Assembly (NCBI GenBank): GCA_964646225.1
Contig: CAZYAD010000001.1
Location: 1-64,000 of the forward strand
Length of the DNA stretch: 64,000 bases
Source: UBA4644 sp964646225
Lineage (GTDB): Bacteria; Bacillota; Clostridia; Oscillospirales; Butyricicoccaceae
Direction: 5' to 3'
A program made the translations under genes and the position numbers. Positions 40,264-47,982 of the stretch are shown piece after piece (positions within the stretch are counted from its first letter, which is position 1; the number at the start of each line of letters is the position of its first letter). The notes beneath the pieces were generated by a model. It saw only the letters and a program-made list of their open reading frames with translations, did not search any database and was not told where the DNA came from.

Positions 40264-40728
40264 TTATTCAGCCAGGTTGACGAGGGGGACATCCCGCAGG
40301 ACGCATTGGCGGACGGTATAGGCCGTGCCGCCGGTGGAGCGGGTCAGGTAGCAGATACAATAATCAGCTGCCTGGGCCATCACCCGGTCGCGGGTAAGCA
40401 TACAGCCCTTGTAATAGCTGTGGGAGGTGTAACGCACCAGATCAGCCTGGGCCAGGATGGCGCGATAGCGGGCGCGGTCGGCGGGCGGGTAGGCCCGGTC
40501 CTGCCCCTGGCAGGGCAGCACCATCACCAGCCGTGCGCCCGGCAGGACGGGACGCAGCTCCAGCAGGGCCTCGGCGGCCAGAAGGTCAAAGCCCATGGCA
40601 CCGCCGTTGAGAAACTCGGTAAAGCCGGCGGCGTGGAGCGCGGCGATGTGTCGACGCAGATCGGCCAGCAGGGGGGCGGGGTCGAAGGGCAGATCACGAT
40701 GACCGGTGAAAATGCAGGTTTTGCCCAT
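40264..40728 (-). CDS. SLOG family protein (DUF1273/YspA-like)
   Basis: A 154-residue Rossmann-like protein of the SLOG superfamily. GKTCIFTGHRDLPFD opens it and FLNGGAMGFDLLAAEAL carries the GG-x-GFD phosphate/nucleotide-binding motif; STGGTAYTVRQCVLRD ends it. Members bind nucleotide-like ligands; roles are suggested in signalling and in stress or phage response, but none is shown for this branch. GGAGGGCTTTT before the ATG at 40728 rejects the longer frame. It heads a likely two-gene transcript with cls. Confidence 0.82.
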   Translation of the reverse strand: MGKTCIFTGHRDLPFDPAPLLADLRRHIAALHAAGFTEFLNGGAMGFDLLAAEALLELRPVLPGARLVMVLPCQGQDRAYPPADRARYRAILAQADLVRYTSHSYYKGCMLTRDRVMAQAADYCICYLTRSTGGTAYTVRQCVLRDVPLVNLAE

Positions 40729-40761
40729 AAAAGCCCTCCGTTTCAGAATCAATAATGTTTT

Positions 40762-40790
40762 ATTATAACACAGCTTTTGATGAGGGACAA
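40762..40790 (-). promoter_or_regulatory. Promoter of the SLOG-cls unit
   Basis: On the minus strand TTGTCC (40785-40790) and TATAAT (40762-40767), 17 bases apart. Confidence 0.75.
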
Positions 40791-40799
40791 GAACGAATG

Positions 40800-41035
40800 T
40801 GCGGTTTTTGGGAGGACTTGGCTTTCGCACAGCCGAAGGAGAGGGTGCCTCTCTTCTCCGGGAGCCTTTCCAACGGCGGGCTGTAGCGGTCAGTGAGCGT
40901 CTTTCGATCAGCCTGCCGGGAAAGGCGGGCAACGAGCCCCGCGGCGCTTGAGCAGCCGTCGAGGGCTTGGGGAAAAGCCGGGAGAAAGCCTGCGGCTTTT
41001 CGGCAGGCAGCCGCCGCGTTCAAAAAAGCTTTCCC
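40800..41035. repeat. Intergenic dispersed repeat, no gene
   Basis: This GC-rich stretch between divergent promoters contains several hairpins (for example GCCTGCCGGGAAAGGCGGGC and AAAGCCGGG/GCCGCAGGCTTT-like pairs). The reverse complement of 40930-40957 shares 22 of 23 bases with 58720-58742 around GCGCCGCGGGGCTCGTT. An open frame of 61 codons runs through it (40893-41078) but has no ribosome binding site and looks like repeat sequence. Confidence 0.55.
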
Positions 41036-41041
41036 AATTGT

Positions 41042-41094
41042 TTATCTTCTGTTTAACTTGAGATTATCTTCTGTTTAACCGGGCAGGTTATGAT
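41042..41094 (+). promoter_or_regulatory. htrA promoter with phased direct repeats
   Basis: TTATCTTCTGTTTAAC occurs at 41042-41057 and again at 41064-41079, a period of 22 bases or two helix turns. The second copy covers the -35 position of the TATGAT box at 41089-41094, where no TTGACA-like sequence exists. This is the layout of a promoter switched on by a response-regulator-type activator. Confidence 0.65.
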
Positions 41095-41125
41095 AAGGGC
41101 ACCAAGAACGGAAAGGATGAATGTT

Positions 41126-42568
41126 ATGAGCGACAATTACACGGATCGCGATAATTCTGTAAATACACCCGATACACCGGTCAACGGCGAGTATCATTAC
41201 CACACCTCTGAGCTGGAGGAGCGCCGGTGGCCCCAGGAGCCCCGGCAGGAGGAGCAGCCGGAGCAGCAGGCCACCTTTGGCAGCGGCGACTGGCAGTGGA
41301 CGCCCGCAGAGCCTCAACCGGAGCGCAAACCCAAAAAGAAGATCCGCTGGGGCAAGATCGCCCTCGGCACGCTGTGTGTGCTTCTGGCGGCGGCCCTGTG
41401 CTTCGGCGCGGGCTATACCGGCGTGCTGGTAGCCCAGCAGCGGAACACCGTGGTGATCCAGCAGGTCAGCGGCGGCAGCACCGGAAATGACGCGCCTGCG
41501 GCTGCGGAGGGCGGCCTGACCTCGGCGCAGGTGGCCGCCAAGGTGGAGACCTCGGTGGTGGCCATCACCACCGAGCAGATGACCACCAGCAACTACTGGT
41601 TCGGTTCCTATGTTACCTCGGGCGCCGGTTCGGGGGTCATCATCAGCGAGGATGGCTACATTATCACCTGTGCCCATGTGATCGACGGCGCTTCCAAGAT
41701 CACGGTGGAGCTTTCCGACGGCGAGACCGTTCCGGCACAGCTGGCGGGCAGCTACATCAACGGCGATATTGCCGTCATTAAGATCGACAAGACTGGCCTG
41801 AACGCTGCCGAGATCGCGGACAGCGACCAGGTTTTGCAGGGTGAAACCTGCTACGCCGTGGGCAACCCCGAGGGACGCTTCTCCGGCTCCATTTCCGACG
41901 GCATCGTTTCGGCCCTCAACCGCACCATCTCCGTGCAGGTAGAGGATTCCTCCGGCAGCAGCCGGGGCAACAGCCTGTATGATATGTTCTACGGCGGTGG
42001 CACCGCCACCCGGAGCATCCAGCTGAATGTGCTGCAGATGACGGCGGCAGTCTCCCCCGGCAACTCCGGCGGCGCATTGTTCAACGACCGGGGCCAGCTC
42101 ATCGGCATTGTTTCCGCCAAGAGCTCTGATACCGACTCCGAGGGTCTGGGCTTCGCCATCCCCAGCAGCCGGGCTATGGAGATTGCCTCCCAGCTCATTT
42201 CCAGCGGCACCTATACCCCCGACAGCAGCGAAAACAGCGGCGACGGCAGCGGCGTCATCGCCACCAGCAACAAGGCCATCCTGGGCATCAAGGTGTCCAC
42301 CATCACCCAGCAGCAGGCCTATCAGTACAACATGGCCCCCGGCATCTATGTGTCGGAGATCACCGTCCAGAGCACCGAGGATGCCGGTCTGGCGGTGGGC
42401 GACCGCATCGTCAGCGTGGACGATGTAATGGTGTCGGTTGCCACCGATGTCACCGGATATCTGGCGGACAAAAATGTGGGGGAGCAGGTGACCCTCAGCG
42501 TGGAGCGCAGCGGCAGACTGGTGCGGGTGACGGTCACGCTGGTGGAAAACACCGACATCGCCGACTGA
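41126..42568 (+). CDS. htrA: HtrA/DegP-type S1C serine protease, membrane anchored
   Basis: A 480-residue protein. Residues 1-75 are cytosolic, acidic and Gln/Pro-rich. A helix at about 78-103 anchors it. The protease domain (about 130-345) has the triad His184 (TCAHVIDG), Asp214 (NGDIAVIKID) and Ser314 (SPGNSGGALF). A single PDZ domain follows (about 385-475). HtrA degrades misfolded proteins outside the membrane. AAAGG nine bases ahead sets the ATG at 41126. Regulation by envelope stress is suggested by the repeats upstream; in Bacillus the CssRS system does this, but the sites here are not identical to a known box. Confidence 0.93.
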   Translation: MSDNYTDRDNSVNTPDTPVNGEYHYHTSELEERRWPQEPRQEEQPEQQATFGSGDWQWTPAEPQPERKPKKKIRWGKIALGTLCVLLAAALCFGAGYTGVLVAQQRNTVVIQQVSGGSTGNDAPAAAEGGLTSAQVAAKVETSVVAITTEQMTTSNYWFGSYVTSGAGSGVIISEDGYIITCAHVIDGASKITVELSDGETVPAQLAGSYINGDIAVIKIDKTGLNAAEIADSDQVLQGETCYAVGNPEGRFSGSISDGIVSALNRTISVQVEDSSGSSRGNSLYDMFYGGGTATRSIQLNVLQMTAAVSPGNSGGALFNDRGQLIGIVSAKSSDTDSEGLGFAIPSSRAMEIASQLISSGTYTPDSSENSGDGSGVIATSNKAILGIKVSTITQQQAYQYNMAPGIYVSEITVQSTEDAGLAVGDRIVSVDDVMVSVATDVTGYLADKNVGEQVTLSVERSGRLVRVTVTLVENTDIAD

Positions 42569-42605
42569 GCGGCTGCGGTAAGAAAAAGCATTTGGAATAA
42601 GTTAA

Positions 42606-42628
42606 GCGGCGGGGCTTTGCCCCGCCGC
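42606..42628. terminator. GC-rich hairpin between convergent genes
   Basis: A 10-bp stem GCGGCGGGGC/GCCCCGCCGC with a TTT loop. T-tracts on both sides are weak, so termination is likely but not certain. Confidence 0.55.
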
Positions 42629-42637
42629 CAGCTATCT

Positions 42638-43204
42638 TTACGGCTTCTGTTTGACTTCGGCTCGCGAAAGCTGTGCAAACAGGCGAACGACCACGCAGCA
42701 GCCGGCGATCAGCCTTACAACACAGGCTGCGCTCCGGAGCGTATACAGCCACATGGAGACGTTTCCTCCCAGCAGCCACTCCATTCCTTCCGTTCCCATG
42801 AGCGCCGCGCTTGCCGCCGCGTAAACCAGACAGCCCGTCTTCAGAGGTGCGTCTTCCGCCGCCGCGCCGTCGCCCAGCGCTCCACGCCGCCGGTACAGCT
42901 GCCACGCCACCAGACCCTGCAGCAGAACCCCGGCCATGGACAGCACCGCCGGGAACCACGCCCCGTCCGTGCTTATGATCCGGTAGGGGATCGACGCAAG
43001 CCCCGCCAGCACCCCCGCATACAGCAGGAGCCGCCAGCCGCGTCGCTCAGACAGCAGCTCCGGCGCGGACAGCAGCAGCGCATAGCCGATCACCACGGGG
43101 AAATCATTGGAAAGAACATTCGGCACCCAAAAAAGCGTTTCTGCAAACTGCGGATGGAGCAGCACACCGGCCATGCCGAAAAAGAACCTTGCGTTTTTGT
43201 CCAT
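42638..43204 (-). CDS. Multi-pass membrane protein of unknown function
   Basis: A 188-residue protein with about five membrane helices (FPVVIGYALLLSAPELL, LLLYAGVLAGLASIPYRI, PAVLSMAGVLLQGLVAWQLY, GCLVYAAASAALMG, and LRSAACVVRLIAGCCVVVRL). No family is recognised. GGAGG ten bases before the ATG at 43204 sets the start over the longer frame. It lies just downstream of an AT-richer patch with remnants, but its own base composition matches the chromosome. Confidence 0.6.
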   Translation of the reverse strand: MDKNARFFFGMAGVLLHPQFAETLFWVPNVLSNDFPVVIGYALLLSAPELLSERRGWRLLLYAGVLAGLASIPYRIISTDGAWFPAVLSMAGVLLQGLVAWQLYRRRGALGDGAAAEDAPLKTGCLVYAAASAALMGTEGMEWLLGGNVSMWLYTLRSAACVVRLIAGCCVVVRLFAQLSRAEVKQKP

Positions 43205-43235
43205 GCACGTTCCGCCTCCTCTGTGTGCGTTTGGA

Positions 43236-43811
43236 TCAGGCATATTCCCTGTAAATATAAACAGCATTCTCGGCTATTTTGCTAACCGAATTGTAAATCG
43301 ACTGGCTGACCGTATAGATGTCATAAATCGGATCATCGAAGAAAATTTCTGTCGAATTGCTTACATTCGCATTATCAAAGGCGGGATATGCAATTTGATG
43401 TTCAACAGTGTAATACCCAGCACCTCCAATTCGTCCTTGTCGAGACTCAATGAAGTAACACACATAATAAAGAATTTCGGTTCCGGCAGGAACCAGTTCA
43501 TCGATACCGATCCCCAAGAAAACTCCCAGCAGAGTGTACTTGCATCCTAATAAAGTTGCCACTGCCTGCAAGGTGCGATTCGTTGTATTATTAACTTGTC
43601 CTTGGAACTGGATATCATATTCGCAAGATTCATAGACAGACACGCGAACCCCGTCGTAGGTGGCAGAACTATAATATTGGTACGAATGCAGCCGGGATCC
43701 AAATTCTTCCTCCATCAGTTCTTCCAAATCTGCATATGTATTTTGAAGACTAGTTGTTGATGCAAAATCGTTCAGATTTCTTATATTGGAAACACTTACA
43801 GTCCCCTGCAT
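43236..43811 (-). CDS. Hypothetical protein, possibly truncated at its start
   Basis: An open frame of 191 codons from an ATG at 43811, clearly poorer in GC than its neighbours and with different codon choice. It has one hydrophobic stretch (LGCKYTLLGVFLGIGIDELV) and a Tyr/Asn-rich C-terminus. The reading frame stays open for ten codons upstream to a TAG and no ribosome binding site stands before the ATG, so the 5' end may be lost. I recognise no family. It is probably a foreign or decaying gene. Confidence 0.45.
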   Translation of the reverse strand: MQGTVSVSNIRNLNDFASTTSLQNTYADLEELMEEEFGSRLHSYQYYSSATYDGVRVSVYESCEYDIQFQGQVNNTTNRTLQAVATLLGCKYTLLGVFLGIGIDELVPAGTEILYYVCYFIESRQGRIGGAGYYTVEHQIAYPAFDNANVSNSTEIFFDDPIYDIYTVSQSIYNSVSKIAENAVYIYREYA

Positions 43812-43899
43812 CAATGTGTCAGCAATGACTTCGCTACAAAACTACCTTTCACATGATTGATTTTATTTTCGCTTTTGTTTGAATAACCTGCAATTATGG

Positions 43900-44165
43900 A
43901 TAAGTGTGCTTTTCATTGTGCCGCTATGCGGCGGTCATCCGGCCCATGGGACGCACAGCCTTCCTGATTTTTTCCGGGTCGGTGGACGGCGATCCTTTCT
44001 TACTAATATAGCATCACATCGTTAAATAAATCGCAATCGGTGGTATATACAATATTTTCAGCGAATTTTTGTGCAAAACGGAGAATTGGAAGATTTTGCT
44101 TGCGCCCCCAGTCGATTTGTGGTGTTCTGAATATGTTGGGCAGCCCGCGCGGACTGCCTTTTTCC
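43900..44165 (-). other. Patch of gene remnants, AT-richer than its surroundings
   Basis: On the minus strand a frame from about 43998 to 43925 encodes KGSPSTDPEKIRKAVRPMGR and four more residues before a stop, which looks like the C-terminal tail of a larger protein. Another short frame behind it (about 44130-44003) ends in DCDLFNDVMLY. Neither has a start site. A hairpin with T-run at 44139-44163 could be the terminator of a lost plus-strand gene. Together with 43236-43811 this marks an old insertion or deletion site. Nothing else is visible in the gap 43815-44228. Confidence 0.4.
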
Positions 44166-44169
44166 ATAT

Positions 44170-44198
44170 AAAAACTGCCCCGTCGCAGGACGGGGCAG
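44170..44198 (-). terminator. Terminator of the TetR gene
   Basis: A 10-bp stem CTGCCCCGTC/GACGGGGCAG (44175-44184, 44189-44198) followed by five T on the minus strand. Confidence 0.88.
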
Positions 44199-44228
44199 GG
44201 CTTCTGGCTGCAAAAAAGGCGAAGGCAC

Positions 44229-44909
44229 TTACAACTTGCAGTCGAAATGATTCTCCAGCGTGGTGAAGATCTGAGCAATGACCTGATCGGCGGCGGGCAC
44301 CAGATCCAGCCCCCGCACAAATTCCAGCACTTGCTCCAGCTCCTCGCCCTCCACGCGGAAAATGCGCAGAGACGAGGTCAAAAAGCGATCGATCTTCCGC
44401 TGCAGCGGGAAGTGGATATCGCAGGGCTTTGCCATATAGCCCCGCATCAGGCCGCAGGTGCCGATATCGATCTCGTAAAAATCGCTCTCCAGGTACCCGG
44501 GGAAGCGGTCGCCGAAGATCTGCATCAGCTCCTTGGCGGTGTTTTCATAGATGAATTCCATTGTTTCCGGCAGGGTATATGCCTCGGTATAGATCTCCCG
44601 CAGTTGCTCATTTCGCTCGGTGATCACCAGCTGCAGGGCGGTCTCTGCCGCATACGTATAAACCGGCGTCTTTCCGGCAGGAGAAACCGCGCGGGCGGCA
44701 CCGAACTGTCCGGCAAAGATCAGCTGTGCCAGCTCGGTGAGAATACACTCCTTGCTGTGGAAAAAATTCTGTACGCTGCCAATGGCCACGCCGGCCTCGG
44801 ACGCGATCTCCCGGATGGTCGTGCCCCGGTATCCCTGCTTCAACAGCAAACGGGCGCTGACGGTCAGGATATGGTTTCGCGTCGGCAGACTTGATTTTCT
44901 TGTTGCCAC
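44229..44909 (-). CDS. TetR/AcrR family regulator
   Basis: A 226-residue regulator. The TetR helix-turn-helix lies at about 10-60 (RNHILTVSARLLLKQGYRGT, IREIASEAGVAIGSVQNFFH). The C-terminal two thirds are helical and would bind a ligand and dimerise. The gene appears intact. Upstream, on the same strand, lies the wreck of an ABC efflux operon with remains of a second TetR gene; this regulator may have controlled that system, or it may be unrelated. GAGAGAGGGTATCATC precedes the ATG. Confidence 0.88.
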   Translation of the reverse strand: MATRKSSLPTRNHILTVSARLLLKQGYRGTTIREIASEAGVAIGSVQNFFHSKECILTELAQLIFAGQFGAARAVSPAGKTPVYTYAAETALQLVITERNEQLREIYTEAYTLPETMEFIYENTAKELMQIFGDRFPGYLESDFYEIDIGTCGLMRGYMAKPCDIHFPLQRKIDRFLTSSLRIFRVEGEELEQVLEFVRGLDLVPAADQVIAQIFTTLENHFDCKL

Positions 44910-45001
44910 GATGATACCCTCTCTCTCGGTTAATACCTATACCAGCATACCGCGAATCCTTCCAAAAAGCAAGTATAATTTTCGTTTTTTATGAAATATT
45001 T

Positions 45002-45522
45002 TCACAAACGGCGCATTTGACGGAAAAAGGCCCGGATGGCCACCGCCAGGGCCACCGCCCCATAGCCTGTAATCCAGAGCAACAGAGGCAGCAGATATCC
45101 CAGCAGGAACTCCCAGGCCGTCAGCGAATCCCACATCAGCTCCCGCAGCTTCCATCGGGAAAATGCCAGTAATCTCATTGCCTGTCCCTCCTTTATGATG
45201 GCGATGAAGGCGTCCTCCAGTCGATGGGTGCCGGTGCGCTCCTTCAGCATCACGCCGATGTGGTCGGCCAGTGCCTCGGCCTCCTCCATGCAGTGGGTCG
45301 TCAGCACCACCGTCACCCGGCCCTTCAGAGCCCGGATGCAGTCCCAAAGCGCACTGTGGGCCAGCACATCCAGCCCCAGGGTGGGCTCATCCAGAAAGAG
45401 GAGTTTCGGCTGCCCGATGAGGGCCAGCAGCGGGCGGTGAGGGCATCGACGCCCTCTGTCCGGGTAAACTCCAGCGCAGCCTGCACGATCTCCTCCCGGG
45501 TGAATTTGAATTTTGGCGGCAT
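45002..45522 (-). pseudogene. Collapsed TetR-ABC ATPase-ABC permease operon
   Basis: Three fragments are joined. From 45522 the start of a TetR regulator is read (MPPKFKFTREEIVQAALEF, to ALTAR, 30 codons). At about 45428-45436 it changes into the second half of an ABC ATPase in another frame (ALIGQPKLLFLDEPTLGLD with Walker B, then VLTTHCMEEAEALADHIGV). This runs without a stop into the first 15 residues of a permease (MRLLAFSRWKLRELM), which passes directly to a permease C-terminus (LLGYLLPLLLWITGYGAVAL). At least two deletions are needed. Start, Walker A and most membrane helices are gone, so nothing functional remains. Confidence 0.8.
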
Positions 45523-45611
45523 GGTATACCCTTCTTCTTGAAGAAACATTTGTTGCGCAACTCCTGTTTCCTGTTATATGCCATTATTCCTGACTGTCAA
45601 GTCCGTGCACG

Positions 45612-45653
45612 AAAAAAGCGTCCCGCCGGTGAGCTCTCTCACCGGCAGAACGC
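45612..45653 (-). terminator. Terminator of the Card1-like gene
   Basis: A stem of about 15 bp with one or two mismatches (45618-45633 with 45638-45653) is followed by six T on the minus strand. The rest of 45523-45701 shows no gene. Confidence 0.8.
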
Positions 45654-45701
45654 CTCAGCGTTTGTCCGGAACCCCGTGCGGCAGCTGCCGTACAGGCTCC
45701 G

Positions 45702-46919
45702 TTACAGGCCGCTGTCCAGTAAAAACAGCAGCATCCCCTGGGCCAGACCGTCCCGGAGGTCGGATTCATCCACGATCACCATGCCCAGATCCTCCGCCCG
45801 CTTGCGCAGACCCACGAACCCGGTGGAGATTTCCGCCGAGGTGACCATGGCCGCCCGGGCCCGCTGCCCGCCGAATTTGCGGGCATAGACCAGAATTTCG
45901 TTCATGTTGTTGGGGTTGGGCAGGCCGCTTTTGCAGGAGATGAACAGCGGCGTGATGCCGGTGCAGGCGATGATGTCGATCTCGTTGTAGGCGGTGCCCG
46001 ACGCCTGGCGGCTGGATTCCCCCCAGCCGATGCGCACCGACAGCCGCACATCGGAAAAGCGACCGCTCTCCTTCAGCAGCAGATAGGTGTACAATTCCAG
46101 CCAGACGCCGCTGTCGCACAGGCAGTGCTTGAGCTCCGGGGTGGGAAAGCGGAAGTGCAGTAGCCCTTCAGCCTGTCCAACCTCTGCCAGCATCCCGGTT
46201 TCGGCCAGCCGATGCAGATAGTCCGGGTCGCCCCGCACCGGGACGCCGTCGGCGGTGCGCAGCTCAATCGGTGTGCGCACTCGCAGCTCGCCCGCACGGG
46301 CGGCAGCCATCTGCAAAAAGAGGCATTGCTCCTTCCACTTGTGCTGGTCCTCCATTACCAGTGTGCAGAACCGCCGGATGGTGTCGTTCCACGATTCCTC
46401 CGGCACCGGGTAGCCGTAGCCTGAAAGGAAGGCCCCATGCATATTCAGCAGATCCTCCAGTGCCAGCTGGGGAAAGACGAAATCCCGCGCCAGCTGCCTG
46501 CACCGGTGGATATTGATCAGTGCGCGGCTCTGCATATGGATGTGCAGCATGGGGGCATCGTTGCGGAAGGCGAAGGAATAAGCCGCCAGCAGCATGGGCT
46601 CCGCCCCGCCGGTGAAGTCAAAAACGCAGTCCGGATGATCCCGGTAAAGCTCCTCCAGCGCCAGACGGATGCTCTCCAGCTGGCTGTCCTTTGTCTGATA
46701 AAACCCGGTTTTCACCTGCGGCAGACGGCGCTCCAGCGCCCGCAGGGTATCCTGGATGGTAGGCTCGTGGTTACCGGAGTCGATGAGGAAGATCACCTGT
46801 TCCGGCAGAAAGGCAAAGGCACCCAGCACATTTTCGATGGTATTGTCCGAAAAGAATTCCACCAGCGTGGACACCCGTTCCATCTCCGGGCCGCCCTCGA
46901 TTGTGTTACGCAGCGTCAT
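45702..46919 (-). CDS. Card1/Can2-like CARF nuclease (DUF1887 family), no CRISPR nearby
   Basis: A 405-residue protein. Residues 14-130 fit a CARF-like Rossmann domain (VEFFSDNTIENVLGAFAF, PEQVIFLIDSG, VFDFTGGAEPMLLAAYSF). A linker helix-turn-helix-like region follows. The C-terminal PD-(D/E)XK nuclease shows SGVWLELYTYLLL (Glu275), YNEIDIIACTG (Glu313, Asp315) and LFISCKSG (Lys330). Characterised relatives, Card1 and Can2, cut DNA or RNA when cyclic oligoadenylate from a type III CRISPR complex binds the CARF part. No cas gene or array lies in the window. The ATG overlaps the stop of the gene before it, so the two form a unit. Confidence 0.8.
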   Translation of the reverse strand: MTLRNTIEGGPEMERVSTLVEFFSDNTIENVLGAFAFLPEQVIFLIDSGNHEPTIQDTLRALERRLPQVKTGFYQTKDSQLESIRLALEELYRDHPDCVFDFTGGAEPMLLAAYSFAFRNDAPMLHIHMQSRALINIHRCRQLARDFVFPQLALEDLLNMHGAFLSGYGYPVPEESWNDTIRRFCTLVMEDQHKWKEQCLFLQMAAARAGELRVRTPIELRTADGVPVRGDPDYLHRLAETGMLAEVGQAEGLLHFRFPTPELKHCLCDSGVWLELYTYLLLKESGRFSDVRLSVRIGWGESSRQASGTAYNEIDIIACTGITPLFISCKSGLPNPNNMNEILVYARKFGGQRARAAMVTSAEISTGFVGLRKRAEDLGMVIVDESDLRDGLAQGMLLFLLDSGL

Positions 46920-47383
46920 TCCCGGTCGTCCGTCTGCTCCTGCCCGTCCTCTCCGTTGGCCGCCTGCTCCTCGGCCAGACGGTTTTCCTCCTCCGCCTGT
47001 GCGATGGCCCAGGCCAGATGCTGCTTGCGATAGCGCGCGAACAGCTCGTGGAAGTCCGCCTTTTCCATGGGCGTCACCTCATACTCCGCCAGCTTGTGCG
47101 GATCCACCGCCGCCTGCCAGGTCTCGATGAGCACCCGGTTGTTTTCCTTGCTGATCTCCAGATTGCCGTTTTCAAATACCAGCGTTTCCGCCCCGCGGAT
47201 CAGCACGCAGGGATAGGCGATGACCTTGCCCAGGTGGATGCCCTCGATCCACAGCAGGAAGGTGCCATCCTCCCGGTGGGTCGCCTGATAAAAGCAGGTG
47301 CGGCGGGAATCCCCCAGGAAGAAGGAGATGAAGCGCTTTTTCTTCTGAACCTCATTCACCAGGGCTTCGGTATAATATTTCAT
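46916..47383 (-). CDS. Unknown protein coupled to the Card1-like nuclease
   Basis: A 155-residue soluble protein: a beta-rich first part (KRFISFFLGDSRRTCFYQA, GTFLLWIEGIHLGKVIAYPC), then a helical, very acidic tail (AIAQAEEENRLAEEQAANGE). I do not recognise a family. AAAGGAGCACAGCTT precedes the ATG. Its TGA lies within the ATG of the nuclease gene (46916-46919), and the promoter at 47439 serves both. Partner, inhibitor or signal source of the nuclease are all open. Confidence 0.6.
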   Translation of the reverse strand: MKYYTEALVNEVQKKKRFISFFLGDSRRTCFYQATHREDGTFLLWIEGIHLGKVIAYPCVLIRGAETLVFENGNLEISKENNRVLIETWQAAVDPHKLAEYEVTPMEKADFHELFARYRKQHLAWAIAQAEEENRLAEEQAANGEDGQEQTDDRE

Positions 47384-47438
47384 AAGCTGTGCTCCTTTGC
47401 AGTTTCAAGTGTGGTCGTCCTCAAGGGCTGTAAAGACT

Positions 47439-47467
47439 ATTTTACAGGCACGGGCGCAAAAAGTAAA
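47439..47467 (-). promoter_or_regulatory. Promoter of the Card1-like operon
   Basis: On the minus strand TTTACT (47462-47467) and TAAAAT (47439-47444), 17 bases apart. Confidence 0.65.
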
Positions 47468-47544
47468 CCACCAAACAGCGAAATCCAGCATCTTTTTTTT
47501 CGCACCCGCATAAGAAAAAAGCACCGGGGAAGCGGTCAGAAACC

Positions 47545-47570
47545 AAAAAAGGAGAGACCGCAGTCTCTCC
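47545..47570 (-). terminator. Terminator of the AbrB-like gene
   Basis: An 8-bp stem GGAGAGAC/GTCTCTCC (47551-47558, 47563-47570) followed by six T on the minus strand. Confidence 0.85.
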
Positions 47571-47600
47571 CTTCCTTTGTGTTCCCGTGTCCTCGGCAGC

Positions 47601-47840
47601 TTACAGAGCCAGCTCCCGGCGGCAGCTGTCGCAGATGCACTTATCCTTGAACAGCGTGACCTTGCGGTTGTTGCCGCAGAAAACGCAGCTGGATTCATGC
47701 TTGCGCAGAATGACGGAGTTGCCCTCCGTATAGATCTCCAGAGGATCTCCGCAGGCCATGTCCAGCGTTTTGCGCAGCTCGATGGGCAGGGTGATGCGCC
47801 CCAGATTATCAATATGTCTTACAATACCGGTAGATTTCAT
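47601..47840 (-). CDS. AbrB family transition-state regulator
   Basis: A 79-residue protein. Residues 1-48 are the swapped-hairpin DNA-binding domain (MKSTGIVRHIDNLGRITLPI, ELRKTLDMACGDPLEIYTEG), closest in pattern to AbrB/SpoVT-type regulators of spore formers. The C-terminal part has CVFCGNN and CICDSC, a small zinc ribbon in place of the AbrB C-domain. GGAGG at nine bases sets the ATG at 47840 rather than the ATG three codons upstream. AbrB-type proteins hold back stationary-phase genes. A Spo0A-type box stands in the promoter region. Confidence 0.88.
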   Translation of the reverse strand: MKSTGIVRHIDNLGRITLPIELRKTLDMACGDPLEIYTEGNSVILRKHESSCVFCGNNRKVTLFKDKCICDSCRRELAL

Positions 47841-47873
47841 AGAATACATCCTCCGAATCTCTTGATTAGCTCT

Positions 47874-47930
47874 ATTTTGCCTGTTCCTCCCAAAAAAGTC
47901 AACCGTAAAACATACCAACTCTTTTCGACA
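47874..47930 (-). promoter_or_regulatory. Promoter of the AbrB-like gene with a Spo0A-type box
   Basis: On the minus strand TTGACT (47897-47902) and CAAAAT (47874-47879) with 17 bases between. TGTCGAA, the core of the Bacillus 0A box, lies at 47924-47930, 21 bases upstream of the -35 box. It is also upstream of spmA on the other strand. Confidence 0.6.
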
Positions 47931-47982
47931 AAACCGCTATTTTTTAGTGATTTTGCGTATGTACAAAGGAGGCTTCCGCTGT

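Noticed and set aside
40893..41078. 61-codon frame through the intergenic repeat
   Set aside because: No ribosome binding site and Ala/Arg-rich repeat sequence; it overlaps the htrA promoter.
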